NCBI RefSeq assembly: GCF_022354825.1
Contig: NZ_CP031168.1
Span: 6,325,501-6,389,500 of the forward strand
Direction: 5' to 3'
Length of the DNA stretch: 64,000 nt
Source: Paenibacillus sp. H1-7
GTDB lineage: Bacteria > Bacillota > Bacilli > Paenibacillales > NBRC-103111
Part shown: positions 44,160-52,090 of the stretch, piece by piece
Layout of the letters: every line of letters begins with the position of its first letter
Position numbering within the stretch: the first letter of the stretch is position 1
Notes under the pieces: generated by a model
Seen by the model: the letters and a program-made list of their open reading frames with translations, nothing else
What the model was told of the DNA's origin: nothing
Database searches by the model: none
Translations under genes and position numbers: made by a program

Positions 44160-44326
44160 TTATATTCCCTCAAAAAAGTACTCGATTTGACCAATAACGG
44201 TACATGCCTCTGGCTTGAATCGCGGGAATATATAAGTCGCATACATTGCTTCGATTCGCGACTCTGCCGTACCACTGATGCTCATCCTCCCATTCATCGT
44301 TGTGTTCGAATTGAGGGAATATATAA
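44160..44326. repeat. Three GGGAATATA motifs upstream of the GyrI-like operon
   Basis: TTGAGGGAATATAA (minus strand, 44160-44173), TCGCGGGAATATATAA (44220-44235) and TTGAGGGAATATATAA (44311-44326) share a core GGGAATATA. The region 44070-44587 has no convincing gene. They may be operators or an old repeat. Confidence 0.4.
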
Positions 44327-44587
44327 CCACCGACCTTGTCGGTCATCATAATCACTGCTAGAGATTGAGGAAGGTTGAAAAAGAGTAGAATCGAATCGGC
44401 CCTTCTTGCATAGAAATTAGTAAGGACATGCTCTTACTATCAATGCAGCTGGCTGAAATAATTGCGCGGTATTTGTAAATACAGAGGGAATAAAAGAGGT
44501 CCTTCGCTTAGTGGCTTCCATTGGAGTGAGTAACTTTGGTCGGTGTCCTCACATCTCGATAAAATCAAATGAGGAGATTGCTAAACA

Positions 44588-44701
44588 ATGCTAATTGATA
44601 CGATTTGGTGGAATGCGTTAGGCACAATACTCTTTTTTACTGTCATACTTACTGTTGCATATTGCTTATGGGATGCTCAACGAGAAGACCAATATACATA
44701 A
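44588..44701 (+). CDS. Small single-span membrane protein (37 residues), hypothetical
   Basis: A short reading frame starts with ATG after GAGGAG at good spacing. It encodes MLIDTIWWNALGTILFFTVI then LTVAYCLWDAQREDQYT. One hydrophobic segment and a charged tail resemble small accessory subunits of membrane complexes such as CydX or CoxIIa, but there is no real match. It is convergent with the ba3 oxidase operon, sharing the terminator at 44749-44786. It may be real; evidence is limited to the ribosome binding site and composition. Confidence 0.45.
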   Translation: MLIDTIWWNALGTILFFTVILTVAYCLWDAQREDQYT

Positions 44702-44748
44702 ATTGATAGGGACCGCAGCGAGATATTTTAATTTCTTGAAAATGTTAG

Positions 44749-44786
44749 CAAAAAGGAGAACAGCACTAGAGGCTGTTCTCCTTTCG
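44749..44786. terminator. Bidirectional terminator after the ba3 oxidase operon
   Basis: AAGGAGAACAGC and GCTGTTCTCCTTT arms form a strong stem with T runs on both strands. It ends the oxidase operon on the minus strand and could end the small plus-strand frame at 44588-44701. Confidence 0.9.
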
Positions 44787-44807
44787 TTCAATTAAAACAC
44801 TTTTGCT

Positions 44808-46460
44808 TTACCACGTCACGATCCCTTTCGAGCCTACGCCCGGATTGTTGAGCAGCTCCATAACCGGAACGGAGTAGGCAACGAGAATAAGTACAACCAG
44901 AACCCCGACCCATACTCCCCAACGCTCGAAAATGGCCGGTGTATGCTCCGCCGTATCACGAACTTCGGCAATTGGATATTCCGTGTAGCCTTTCGGAGCG
45001 CGGAGCAGCATAATCACGTTCATAATGATCATCAGCACGCCAATGAACAATATCGTTCCGCCGATTGCCATCACGACATGATACGGCATCCACAAAATGG
45101 CGTCCGGGTGATCCTGATACGTCGTATATGCGGTACGCCGCGGAGAACCGAACAAGCCTACGGTGTGCATCGCTCCGGACATGAAGAACATGCCGACCAG
45201 CCACACAATCGTTTGGGCGATACCTAGCTTATGCATTAGCGGAGTCAGCACACGGCCTGTAAGCGCCGGGATCAGCCAGTACGTGATGCCGAAGAATGTC
45301 AGCGCAACGCTTGTCGCTACGGTCAAATGAAAGTGCCCCGTCACCCACAGCGTATTGTGAACGACCATATTCATTTGGTGACTCGCGTTGATCAGCCCGC
45401 CGGCGCCGGCAGGGATGAAGATGAGCATACCCATGAACGGTGCGAAGAAGCGCACGTCGGACCATGGAAGCTTTTTCAGCCAGCCGAACAGCCCCTTGGC
45501 TCCAACCGAGCGTCCATGCAGCTCAAAGGTAGCGAACAGCGAGAATGCCGTCATTAACGACGGGATAACAACCATGAACGTCAACACAACTTGAACGTAT
45601 TTCCAAACCGAGGAAATGCCCGGCTCCATCAGCTGATGGTGGAAGCCGACCGGAATCGAGAACAGCAGCAGCATGACAAAGGCCAAGCGTGCCATGGCGT
45701 CGCTGAACATTTTGCCGCCGATAATTTTCGGAATGATCACATACCAGCAAATATAAGCAGGCAGCAGCCAGAAATAAACGAGCGGATGACCGAAATACCA
45801 GAACAGCGTACGGCTTAACGTTACGTTGACCGTTTCCACCCAGCCGAACGACCATGGAATCAGCATGAACAGCACTTCGATGGCAACGCCAAGCGTCGCG
45901 ATCAGCCACATCAGCATCGTGACGACGGACATAAAGGCGAACAAGGGAGACAGCTTGCCGTTGTGCGTTTTTTTCCAGTACCGGTACTGGGTAAAAATAC
46001 CGAAGCCGCTCATCCAGCTTCCGACGACAACGAGCACAAGCGCGACATAAAACCACGGCGATGCTTTCATCGGAGCGTAGAACGTGTACAGGACGGTCGC
46101 TTTGTTAAGCAAAATGAGGATCGTGGCGATGATCGTCCCCGTCGTCATCAAGCCGTAACCGAGCCACCCGAGCTTGCGTGAGATCGGCAGCAGATGGCCT
46201 CCCATCGTTTTGGCAACGCCGGAATATAGAAACCCGATGATGAAATACGTTGTAAAAATAAGCGCCATCAGCACGCCGTGCGCCGTCAGCAGCTGATAGT
46301 ACCCGATCTCGTAAGGCAGCGTAATCGCACCGCCGCGAACGAGCCCCTGCAGGACTCCGGCAACCCCTCCCAGCAGCAGAGCGAAGAATGCGAATAAAAT
46401 ATGGGCAAGCACCAGCGACGAATCGCCGCGTTGAAACGTTTGCGCTTCCTGGTTCATCAT
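44808..46460 (-). CDS. ba3-type cytochrome c oxidase subunit I
   Basis: The 550-residue protein has about 13 membrane segments and the heme-copper oxidase signature, with FWYFGHPLVYFWLLPAYICW containing the CuB His, SHQMNMVVHNTLWVTGHFHL with the heme ligands, and an N-terminal LTAHGVLMALIFTTYF containing the low-spin heme His. It lacks the glutamate-channel sequence of A-type oxidases and fits the B-family b(o/a)3 enzymes, which reduce oxygen and pump protons. It is last in coxIIa-coxII-coxI. A perfect TGTGA-N6-TCACA palindrome lies 37 bases upstream of its start. Confidence 0.93.
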   Translation of the reverse strand: MMNQEAQTFQRGDSSLVLAHILFAFFALLLGGVAGVLQGLVRGGAITLPYEIGYYQLLTAHGVLMALIFTTYFIIGFLYSGVAKTMGGHLLPISRKLGWLGYGLMTTGTIIATILILLNKATVLYTFYAPMKASPWFYVALVLVVVGSWMSGFGIFTQYRYWKKTHNGKLSPLFAFMSVVTMLMWLIATLGVAIEVLFMLIPWSFGWVETVNVTLSRTLFWYFGHPLVYFWLLPAYICWYVIIPKIIGGKMFSDAMARLAFVMLLLFSIPVGFHHQLMEPGISSVWKYVQVVLTFMVVIPSLMTAFSLFATFELHGRSVGAKGLFGWLKKLPWSDVRFFAPFMGMLIFIPAGAGGLINASHQMNMVVHNTLWVTGHFHLTVATSVALTFFGITYWLIPALTGRVLTPLMHKLGIAQTIVWLVGMFFMSGAMHTVGLFGSPRRTAYTTYQDHPDAILWMPYHVVMAIGGTILFIGVLMIIMNVIMLLRAPKGYTEYPIAEVRDTAEHTPAIFERWGVWVGVLVVLILVAYSVPVMELLNNPGVGSKGIVTW

Positions 46461-46497
46461 GACAGCACTCCTTTTGCGCGAAACTTCCGCGTCTTCA

Positions 46498-46513
46498 TGT
46501 GACTTTTTTCACA
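46498..46513. promoter_or_regulatory. Fnr/Crp-type palindrome before the oxidase subunit I gene
   Basis: TGTGA-CTTTTT-TCACA is a perfect match to the Bacillus Fnr/Crp operator TGTGA-N6-TCACA. It lies between the subunit II stop and the subunit I start. A similar site is found before the first gene of the operon. Confidence 0.6.
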
Positions 46514-46555
46514 ATATAATTGAGTTGTAGCCTTGAAATTTGTAATCAGCCCTGT

Positions 46556-47041
46556 TTAGCTGACAATAATCCTTGTCTGCATCACTTCGTGTGCCGTACC
46601 GCAATATTCGTTGCACAGCACCAAATATTCTCCCGCCTTCGTGAACTTGTATGTCAAGTGGTTCACTTCACCGGGTACAACCATCATGTTCACGTTCGTT
46701 CCCGGAATTTGAAACCCATGGACGACATCTTTGCTTGTAATGTGAAAATGTACCGTAGCTCCCGTTGGAATCTCCATCTTCTCTGGACCGTATCCGAAAG
46801 CAAAAGCAAGCATGTACGCGTCGTACTCATTCTCCCCGATTTTCTTCAAGCCCAGCTCATTAAACGGCGCGGTCTGCTCCACTGTCTCCGGATCGACTAC
46901 TTGACGATGCTGGCCGTGGGCATGATCCCCCGGTGTTTGGGCTCCAAGCGCGAAAGCGCCGACTCCAAGAACGATCAAAAATACGATTAGCATGGATACC
47001 CCGAAGGTCATCCAGATTTTTTCCAGCTTGTGCATATGCAT
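46556..47041 (-). CDS. ba3-type cytochrome c oxidase subunit II (CuA)
   Basis: The 161-residue protein has one N-terminal membrane segment (FGVSMLIVFLIVLGVGAFAL) and an external cupredoxin domain. The CuA ligands appear in VVHGFQIPG and YLVLCNEYCGTAHEVM (CxxxC, His, Met). It receives electrons from cytochrome c. The ATG at 47041 is chosen because AGGGG lies nine bases upstream; ATG codons at 47050 and 47035 are alternatives. The gene sits between coxIIa and subunit I. Confidence 0.93.
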   Translation of the reverse strand: MHMHKLEKIWMTFGVSMLIVFLIVLGVGAFALGAQTPGDHAHGQHRQVVDPETVEQTAPFNELGLKKIGENEYDAYMLAFAFGYGPEKMEIPTGATVHFHITSKDVVHGFQIPGTNVNMMVVPGEVNHLTYKFTKAGEYLVLCNEYCGTAHEVMQTRIIVS

Positions 47042-47076
47042 TGACTTCATCCCCTTCAATCGATAAGTATTAGGTG

Positions 47077-47205
47077 TTAGCCGCGAGCCACGAACAACCA
47101 TAAAACGCCGACCCATGTTACGATCAGAAACGCCGCAAGCAGCATAACCGATGCGAATGTGCCCTTCAAAGACGGCTCCGTGCTCTTCGAATCCCTTTGT
47201 TCCAT
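47077..47205 (-). CDS. Cytochrome c oxidase subunit IIa, 42 residues
   Basis: A short frame starts with ATG at 47205 and ends with TAA at 47077. It encodes MEQRDSKSTEPSLKGTFASV followed by MLLAAFLIVTWVGVLWLFVA and RG. One membrane helix and the closing LFVARG resemble the CoxIIa subunit of ba3 oxidases (Thermus IIa also ends FARG). Its position directly before subunit II is the expected one. The helix completes the fold of subunit II, which has only one helix of its own in this family. Confidence 0.8.
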   Translation of the reverse strand: MEQRDSKSTEPSLKGTFASVMLLAAFLIVTWVGVLWLFVARG

Positions 47206-47252
47206 CGTGCTTCCTCCCCCTTCGGGCGTTGAATTCTATGAGTTCATTGTAG

Positions 47253-47288
47253 GTTGACGGCCCGTTGTCAACTATGACCAAAGTCACA
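47253..47288. promoter_or_regulatory. Fnr-like site and adjacent inverted repeat upstream of coxIIa
   Basis: TATGA-CCAAAG-TCACA at 47273-47288 matches TGTGA-N6-TCACA at 9 of 10 positions. Next to it GTTGAC-N8-GTCAAC at 47253-47272 is a perfect inverted repeat. Both lie 48-83 bases upstream of the first gene of the oxidase operon and are candidate operators. Confidence 0.5.
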
Positions 47289-47332
47289 ACGATTATTAAT
47301 GAATCGTGAACGTTTTATGGACGTGTGGTACA

Positions 47333-47388
47333 AAAAAACAAGCCCCCGCACAGTAGATACCGTTCTACCGTGCAAGAGCCTGCTGTAT
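47333..47388 (-). terminator. Terminator after the fatty-acid desaturase gene
   Basis: GCAC/GTGC and GTAGA/TCTAC arms extended by GGCTC pairing are followed by seven T on the minus strand, just after the stop at 47403. Confidence 0.75.
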
Positions 47389-47402
47389 GGAAGTTATCTG
47401 TG

Positions 47403-48434
47403 TTACTCCCCGGACGCTTTCGCTGTCTGGGTTTGTAGTGCTGCCAGCCGTTTAATATCTTTGAAGCCGACGAATTGCTTGCTCTGCTCGTTCCAAATCC
47501 GGAACTGCAGCGATTTTAAGCTCGTCAGCAGTGTTATGGTCTTGACATCTCTCAAAAAGGAATTCGAGTTATGAACGGTTTCCAAATAATAATTAGGTAC
47601 CCTGGGACTCAAATGATGAATATGATGAAAGCCAATATTACCTGTAATCCAGTGAAGTACCCTCGGCAGCTTGTAAAACGAGCTTCCCTGCAAAGCCGCC
47701 TTGACGTAGTCCCACTCCTCTTCTTGCTCATAGTACGTATCCTCAAATTGGTGCTGGACGTAGAACAGCCAAATGCCGGCTATCCCCGAAATGAAGAAGA
47801 TTGGCCCCTGTACCAGAAGAAACGCTTGCCAGCCAATGATCCAACAGAGCAGAGCAATGATTCCAGCGATACCGAGATTAGTAATATAGGTGTTCATCCG
47901 TTCCTTGAACCCGGCGTTCTTGCGGTTGAACCGATAGTCGATCAAAAAAATATAAATTGGTCCCAGTCCGAACATAAAAATCGGATTGCGGTACAGCCTG
48001 TATATGAGCCGTTTCAGCCAGGAAGCCGACACGTATTCATCGACCGTAAGCGTCCAAATATCTCCTGTTCCCCGCTTGTCCAAGTTGCCGCTTGTCGCAT
48101 GGTGCACCGAATGGCTGTGACGCCATTGATTGTACGGGCAGCAGGTCATAATGCCGGTTAACGTCCCGACGATTTCATTTGCGGTTTTATTTCTAAAGAA
48201 CGATTTGTGGCAGCAATCATGAAAAATAATAAAAATGCGAACCAGAAACCCTCCCGCCGGAATGGCTAATGCCAGGGTCAGCCAATACGATACTGATAAA
48301 CTCATATAGGCGAAATACCAAAGCAGGAAAAACGGCCCAACCGTGTTAATAATTTGCCAAACGCTGTGCTTGATGTCAGGTCTCTCATAAGGAGCGATGT
48401 CCTTACGCCAGCCGTCTTGTTCCCGATGATGCAT
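47403..48434 (-). CDS. des: Membrane fatty-acid desaturase (Des-like)
   Basis: The 343-residue membrane enzyme would insert a double bond in acyl chains of membrane lipids. All three His boxes are present: HDCCH at 72-76, HSHSVHH at 106-112 and HHIHH near residue 280. Length and layout resemble the Bacillus delta-5 desaturase Des (about 350 residues). The ATG at 48434 is chosen because GAGAGGAAG lies upstream. A perfect inverted repeat lies before it at 48529-48553. In Bacillus des is cold-induced through DesKR, but no DesKR pair is present in this window. Confidence 0.88.
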   Translation of the reverse strand: MHHREQDGWRKDIAPYERPDIKHSVWQIINTVGPFFLLWYFAYMSLSVSYWLTLALAIPAGGFLVRIFIIFHDCCHKSFFRNKTANEIVGTLTGIMTCCPYNQWRHSHSVHHATSGNLDKRGTGDIWTLTVDEYVSASWLKRLIYRLYRNPIFMFGLGPIYIFLIDYRFNRKNAGFKERMNTYITNLGIAGIIALLCWIIGWQAFLLVQGPIFFISGIAGIWLFYVQHQFEDTYYEQEEEWDYVKAALQGSSFYKLPRVLHWITGNIGFHHIHHLSPRVPNYYLETVHNSNSFLRDVKTITLLTSLKSLQFRIWNEQSKQFVGFKDIKRLAALQTQTAKASGE

Positions 48435-48528
48435 TTTTATAAATCTTCCTCTCCATGGTTGCATGTAATAGTTTCGTGCCAACCATGATAATACGCATAA
48501 ATCGACAAAAGGTTTCACTTGCAAACAA

Positions 48529-48553
48529 AAATATTTCGTATTGCGAAATATTT
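48529..48553. promoter_or_regulatory. Perfect 10-base inverted repeat before the desaturase gene
   Basis: AAATATTTCG and CGAAATATTT flank a five-base spacer. It lies between the half-MFS stop and the desaturase start, about 95 bases upstream of the latter. It is a candidate operator for desaturase control; it has no T run on the minus strand. Confidence 0.45.
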
Positions 48554-48555
48554 AG

Positions 48556-49095
48556 TCAGTTCGCGGTCCGATTTCGCCATACAGCCCACGCACTGAAGCC
48601 GTAAACCGCTGCGCTAGCGTAAAATAACGCGTTGATCGTAAGCCAATCAATCAAGTAGCCTCCGAGCAGAACAGCAAAGCCCGAGGCGATGGAAGTCCAA
48701 AAATGATAAGAGCCTATCGTATGCCCTCTGGCTCCTCTTTCGGTGGTGTCGGCAAGCAGCAATCTCTCGCTTGTTTTTTGCATCGCATTGAAGGCTCCCA
48801 TCGCCAGCTGAACGATAAGCACCTGTGTATAAGACGATATCCATGGGAATAGCAGCATGGCGAGCATCATTCCTATAGAGCTGCTGAACAGGATGAGATG
48901 CGCCTGCTTGTCGAGCCGCCCTGCTAACCACTGAGAGGCTGCAGCCGAGCTGATCGTAAATATGGCAAAAGCCAGACCGTATTTCGAATAGCTGTTGCCG
49001 AGATTTTTCAAAAAAAGCAAATAATAAGGATAAATCATGCCCGCAGCTAACGTGACCAGACTTTGCGAACGGATAAGCCAGCGGCTGTCCCCCAT
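48556..49095 (-). CDS. Half-size MFS protein (six membrane segments)
   Basis: The 179-residue protein has about six hydrophobic segments and a motif-A-like AGRLDKQAHLIL after the second. This corresponds to only the N-terminal half of an MFS transporter. The frame ends cleanly after RNRTAN with no remnant of the C-terminal half downstream. It may be a truncated gene or a half-transporter that works as a dimer. It starts 57 bases after the FAD-oxidase stop and is likely co-transcribed with it. Confidence 0.6.
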   Translation of the reverse strand: MGDSRWLIRSQSLVTLAAGMIYPYYLLFLKNLGNSYSKYGLAFAIFTISSAAASQWLAGRLDKQAHLILFSSSIGMMLAMLLFPWISSYTQVLIVQLAMGAFNAMQKTSERLLLADTTERGARGHTIGSYHFWTSIASGFAVLLGGYLIDWLTINALFYASAAVYGFSAWAVWRNRTAN

Positions 49096-49152
49096 CGTAC
49101 GGATTCCCCCCTGTAAAGCTGTTCCCGGCGAACCTGCCGGGCCTCAGCCAGC

Positions 49153-50586
49153 TCAATGATATTGCTCGTAAAAATAGTTCATGAACAGCCCGTTCGGATC
49201 GTACTCCAACTTCTTGGCCCAAAACTCCTTGTGTCGCGGATACGACGCGTGAAACTGCTCCATGCTCGGATATGACGCATAAGGTAAATAATACGTCCCT
49301 CCATGCTTCAGAACTTGATCCAAAATGGCCTGAACGCCCTGCTTCGCCTTCTGCTGGCCCTGAGCTGACAGTGGCGTCTGAAACAGGCAAACGAGCGCAA
49401 ACATATCTTCCTTGGCGTAAGACAATACCGCTTCCTGATCTCGATTGACGTATCGGACCGTGATATTAAGAAGATTCATGTCCTCCTTGCGGAGCACGGT
49501 CTTCATGCTCTCGACAAACCCGGCAAACCGGTCGACCGGAATAAAATATTCCTGCAAAAGATCGTTGTACCCCGCCTCGCGGTATTCCATAAAAGCAGAT
49601 TCGGAGCGCATCGCATTATTGCGGCTGATGAGCTTTTGCTGCTGCCCGGAAAAATAATAGCGCTGCAGCTCCCAGAACACGTTTTTTCCCCAATCGGACG
49701 AGCGGTTCAAGTGAAACATGAGCTTCGTTGGAATGACCCACGGCTCGCGTGTAACCAGCTTGCTGTACCGGGACAGCTCGGCTTCCTTGTCAACGGTATA
49801 ATTGATCGCGTACATTTCGTCTAGAAAATGATCCGGTGCAATCGAGATACGGGCAATGTGCATATGGACGTCCGGATTCGCTTTGACGCTGCTTGCAAAA
49901 TAACGGCTGTATTCGTCCACCCTCACCGCGTCGGTCGTCACCTTGTAGACTTCATCCTCCGTCAGCGTTAAGGTCACGTCCAAAATCAGCCCGAACAGCC
50001 CGTAGCCTCCGAGCGCAAGCAGGAATAGATCCGCATTCTCCGTACGGCTCACCTGAATGACCTGCCCATCGGCCTTCAACAGCCGAAACGACTCCACGCT
50101 CTTGATCAAGGAGCCATTGCGGATGTCTCTGCCGTGCGCGTTAATGCTGATGGAGCCGCCGACGGTAAAAATATTTTGCGATTGCATCGTCTTGACCGCG
50201 AGCCCGTACGGATTGACCGCATCCTGCACGTCCTCCCATGTAGCGCCTGCCTGGACGCGAATTTTCCTGGCTTGCGTGTCGACGGACAGCACCTTGTTGT
50301 AATGCGTCATATCCACTACGATGCCATCCTTATAGTATGTATGGCCGCCCTGGCTGTGGCGCTGACCGGCTATGGAGATAGAGTGGCCCGATGCTGCCGC
50401 CTCGCGGACGATCCGGATCAGCTGCTCCTCCTCCCGGCCTTCGATGATCCGTTCTACTTTGACCGGATGCAGGCGGCTGTAGTCGGTGATCATATAAGGG
50501 TCCTGATCGGGCATATCATTGCGTATGTAATTGAATAAGCAAAGCGCCGCCAGCAGGCTTAGCGCTATCCCGCGTTTTATCCGCAC
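49153..50586 (-). CDS. FAD-dependent oxidase of the aldonolactone oxidase type
   Basis: The 477-residue protein has an FAD-binding-4 (PCMH) domain with SISIAGQRHSQGGHTYYKDG, IRVQAGATWEDVQDAVNPYG, and FTVGGSISINAHGRD. The C-terminal YDPNGLFMNYFYEQYH is typical of sugar-lactone oxidases such as L-gulonolactone and D-arabinonolactone oxidase. An N-terminal hydrophobic segment suggests membrane attachment or export. The substrate is probably a sugar or lactone, but this cannot be refined. It is followed by the half-MFS gene. Confidence 0.82.
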   Translation of the reverse strand: MRIKRGIALSLLAALCLFNYIRNDMPDQDPYMITDYSRLHPVKVERIIEGREEEQLIRIVREAAASGHSISIAGQRHSQGGHTYYKDGIVVDMTHYNKVLSVDTQARKIRVQAGATWEDVQDAVNPYGLAVKTMQSQNIFTVGGSISINAHGRDIRNGSLIKSVESFRLLKADGQVIQVSRTENADLFLLALGGYGLFGLILDVTLTLTEDEVYKVTTDAVRVDEYSRYFASSVKANPDVHMHIARISIAPDHFLDEMYAINYTVDKEAELSRYSKLVTREPWVIPTKLMFHLNRSSDWGKNVFWELQRYYFSGQQQKLISRNNAMRSESAFMEYREAGYNDLLQEYFIPVDRFAGFVESMKTVLRKEDMNLLNITVRYVNRDQEAVLSYAKEDMFALVCLFQTPLSAQGQQKAKQGVQAILDQVLKHGGTYYLPYASYPSMEQFHASYPRHKEFWAKKLEYDPNGLFMNYFYEQYH

Positions 50587-50679
50587 CTCCGGCTTTCACC
50601 TCTCCGATCTTTTTTCCGTTTTCTTACATATAGAAGTTCCACTTTACCATACCATAACCCCTGTTATTCGTCACTCATA

Positions 50680-51000
50680 GCGGGTGCGGCGCAGGTGCGG
50701 TGCGGCATGGTGAACGAGTGCGAGACACAGTGACGTGCAGGCGAGCGAGGACGGCGCGGTGACGTGAGCGACGGTGGGCAAGGGGAGGGCAGGTGCGGTG
50801 CGACACGGTGAGCCGGGCGCAGGCAGAGCGGTCCGGGGCGGGACGGCATGGTGACCGAGGGCAAGGCTACGTGGATGCGGGGGCACATTGAGCTGAGGCG
50901 GGCGCGGGTACGGCGACACTTGCGGCGTGCTGGCGCGATACGGTGTGCGGATACAGACGCAGCGCTACCACGCACGGGAGGTGGCCACGGCGGTATCCAG
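50680..51000. repeat. GC-rich, strand-skewed degenerate repeat region
   Basis: About 320 bases are strongly G-rich on the plus strand, with recurring phrases such as GGTGCGGTGCGGCATGGTGA, GGTGCGGTGCGACACGGTGA and GGACGGCATGGTGACCGAGG. Copies are imperfect and spaced roughly 40-95 bases apart. Reading frames here are Pro/Arg/Ser-rich and look like by-products of composition. No gene is supported. Confidence 0.6.
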
Positions 51001-51072
51001 CTATGCTAGGCCGGCCCTATATCATCTGCTATAATAAGAAACATACTTTTGCGAATCAGGGAGATTAATTGT

Positions 51073-51285
51073 ATGGCTAACCGCAAGCTCATTACGGAGC
51101 AGGATTTCCAAGAAGCGATGGACCGGCAGGTCCACGTACGCGTGTTTCAAGACGACCAGATAGTTGATTCTGGCGTTGTTATTATCCGATTTACGGATAC
51201 ATTCATCGTAACCCAATCTGGAGTCAGCGATGTGACCTACCATGACAGAAAAGGCTGCGAGTTTTTTGAAATGAGAAAAAGATGA
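51073..51285 (+). CDS. Small conserved-looking hypothetical protein (70 residues)
   Basis: The frame starts with ATG at 51073 after AGGGAGA and encodes MANRKLITEQDFQEAMDRQV and so on, ending EFFEMRKR. It is charged with alternating beta-like stretches (VHVRVFQDDQIVDSGVVIIR) and no membrane segment. The amino-acid make-up and ribosome binding site look real. No family is recognised. It lies between two repeat-rich regions. Confidence 0.6.
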   Translation: MANRKLITEQDFQEAMDRQVHVRVFQDDQIVDSGVVIIRFTDTFIVTQSGVSDVTYHDRKGCEFFEMRKR

Positions 51286-51371
51286 TTGCGGCACGGTCAA
51301 AAAGTAGTAGTGAGTAACATGCGTTGAGTATCATGGGTTAGTAACTAGCAATACGGCTAGCAGAGTTAGAA

Positions 51372-51528
51372 TGGTAGTGAACAACAATTGATGTGTTGAA
51401 GGCACATGTAGTTGGTAATGAGCAACAATCGGCATATAGTAGCAAAGGTAACTGTTAATGAGAACAATCGGGTGTTCCAGACAAAGTAACTGGTAATGAT
51501 CAATAGTTCACGTTAGCAGGTAAGGTGA
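51372..51528. repeat. Degenerate tandem repeat, about 40 bp period, four copies
   Basis: Units start TGGTAGTGA at 51372, TGGTAATGA at 51412, TGTTAATGA at 51453 and TGGTAATGA at 51491. The first three continue with a CAACAAT-like stretch. The first 65 bases after 51300 have weaker copies. No gene is seen in 51286-51590. Confidence 0.55.
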
Positions 51529-51590
51529 GCGATTATAGTAACAGCTTGCAAGCAACAACCATCAAGCCCCGGCTGTTCGCAACAGGATAT

Positions 51591-51769
51591 CGGACACTGG
51601 TTCCGCTATTTGGCAAAATTCACCCCACAAATGAGGGTGATCGGACTGAGAAGCCCTTATTTGCTCCAAAATGACCCATTTTCGCACGATTCTAGCCGAA
51701 TAACGGAACCTATGTCCGCAACCCTCCCGTTTTCCCCGGTTTCGAGAGAAATAACGGATCTACGGTCCG
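51591..51769. repeat. Palindromic cluster of a CGGAC...CCGNTATTT repeat
   Basis: Two copies lie on the plus strand, CGGACACTGGTTCCGCTATT at 51591 and a diverged CGGACTGAGAAGCCCTTATT at 51642. Two lie on the minus strand, ending at 51718 (CGGACATAGGTTCCGTTATT) and at 51769 (CGGACCGTAGATCCGTTATT). All share CGGAC, CCG and TTATT with conserved spacing. The arrangement of two forward and two reverse copies is itself palindromic. Bases 51770-51950 have no recognised gene. Confidence 0.65.
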
Positions 51770-51952
51770 ATCGCTTGCGCCAACAATCATAAAACCCATA
51801 AGTTACTCCATCGCCCGCCTCAAACCACCGGATCTCCGCTCCTACGCGCAAAATGGAATACAGATCGCTAGCACGCGCTCACACTGCCAACAAATCGCCT
51901 CTTCCCAGCCCAACTCTCGTAGCTTTTCCGATACCGCCCCACCCCTAACATA

Positions 51953-51999
51953 AAACAACCTCCAATCCGCTTGAGTCAAGCGGAATTGGAGGTTGTTCA
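51953..51999 (-). terminator. Terminator after the acetate-type symporter gene
   Basis: AACAACCTCCAAT and ATTGGAGGTTGTT outer arms with inner CGCTTG/CAAGCG are followed by TTTTA on the minus strand. It lies about 90 bases after the stop at 52091. Confidence 0.85.
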
Positions 52000-52090
52000 T
52001 TACAAATGACCGGTACGCCCGCCATCAGGCGCAGCAGCATAGCTTTACCTTCCTAAGGGTCACACCTTCAGCCCCACACGAAGCCATCAA

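Noticed and set aside
44170..44355. Open frame of 61 codons upstream of the GyrI-like gene
   Set aside because: No good ribosome binding site; it runs through the repeated GGGAATATA motifs.
50664..50975. Pro/Arg/Ser-rich open frames in the GC-rich block
   Set aside because: They arise from base skew and repeats, with no start signal or credible protein composition.
51372..51528. CRISPR array
   Set aside because: Repeats are degenerate, spacers are not unique sequence of constant length and no cas gene is present.
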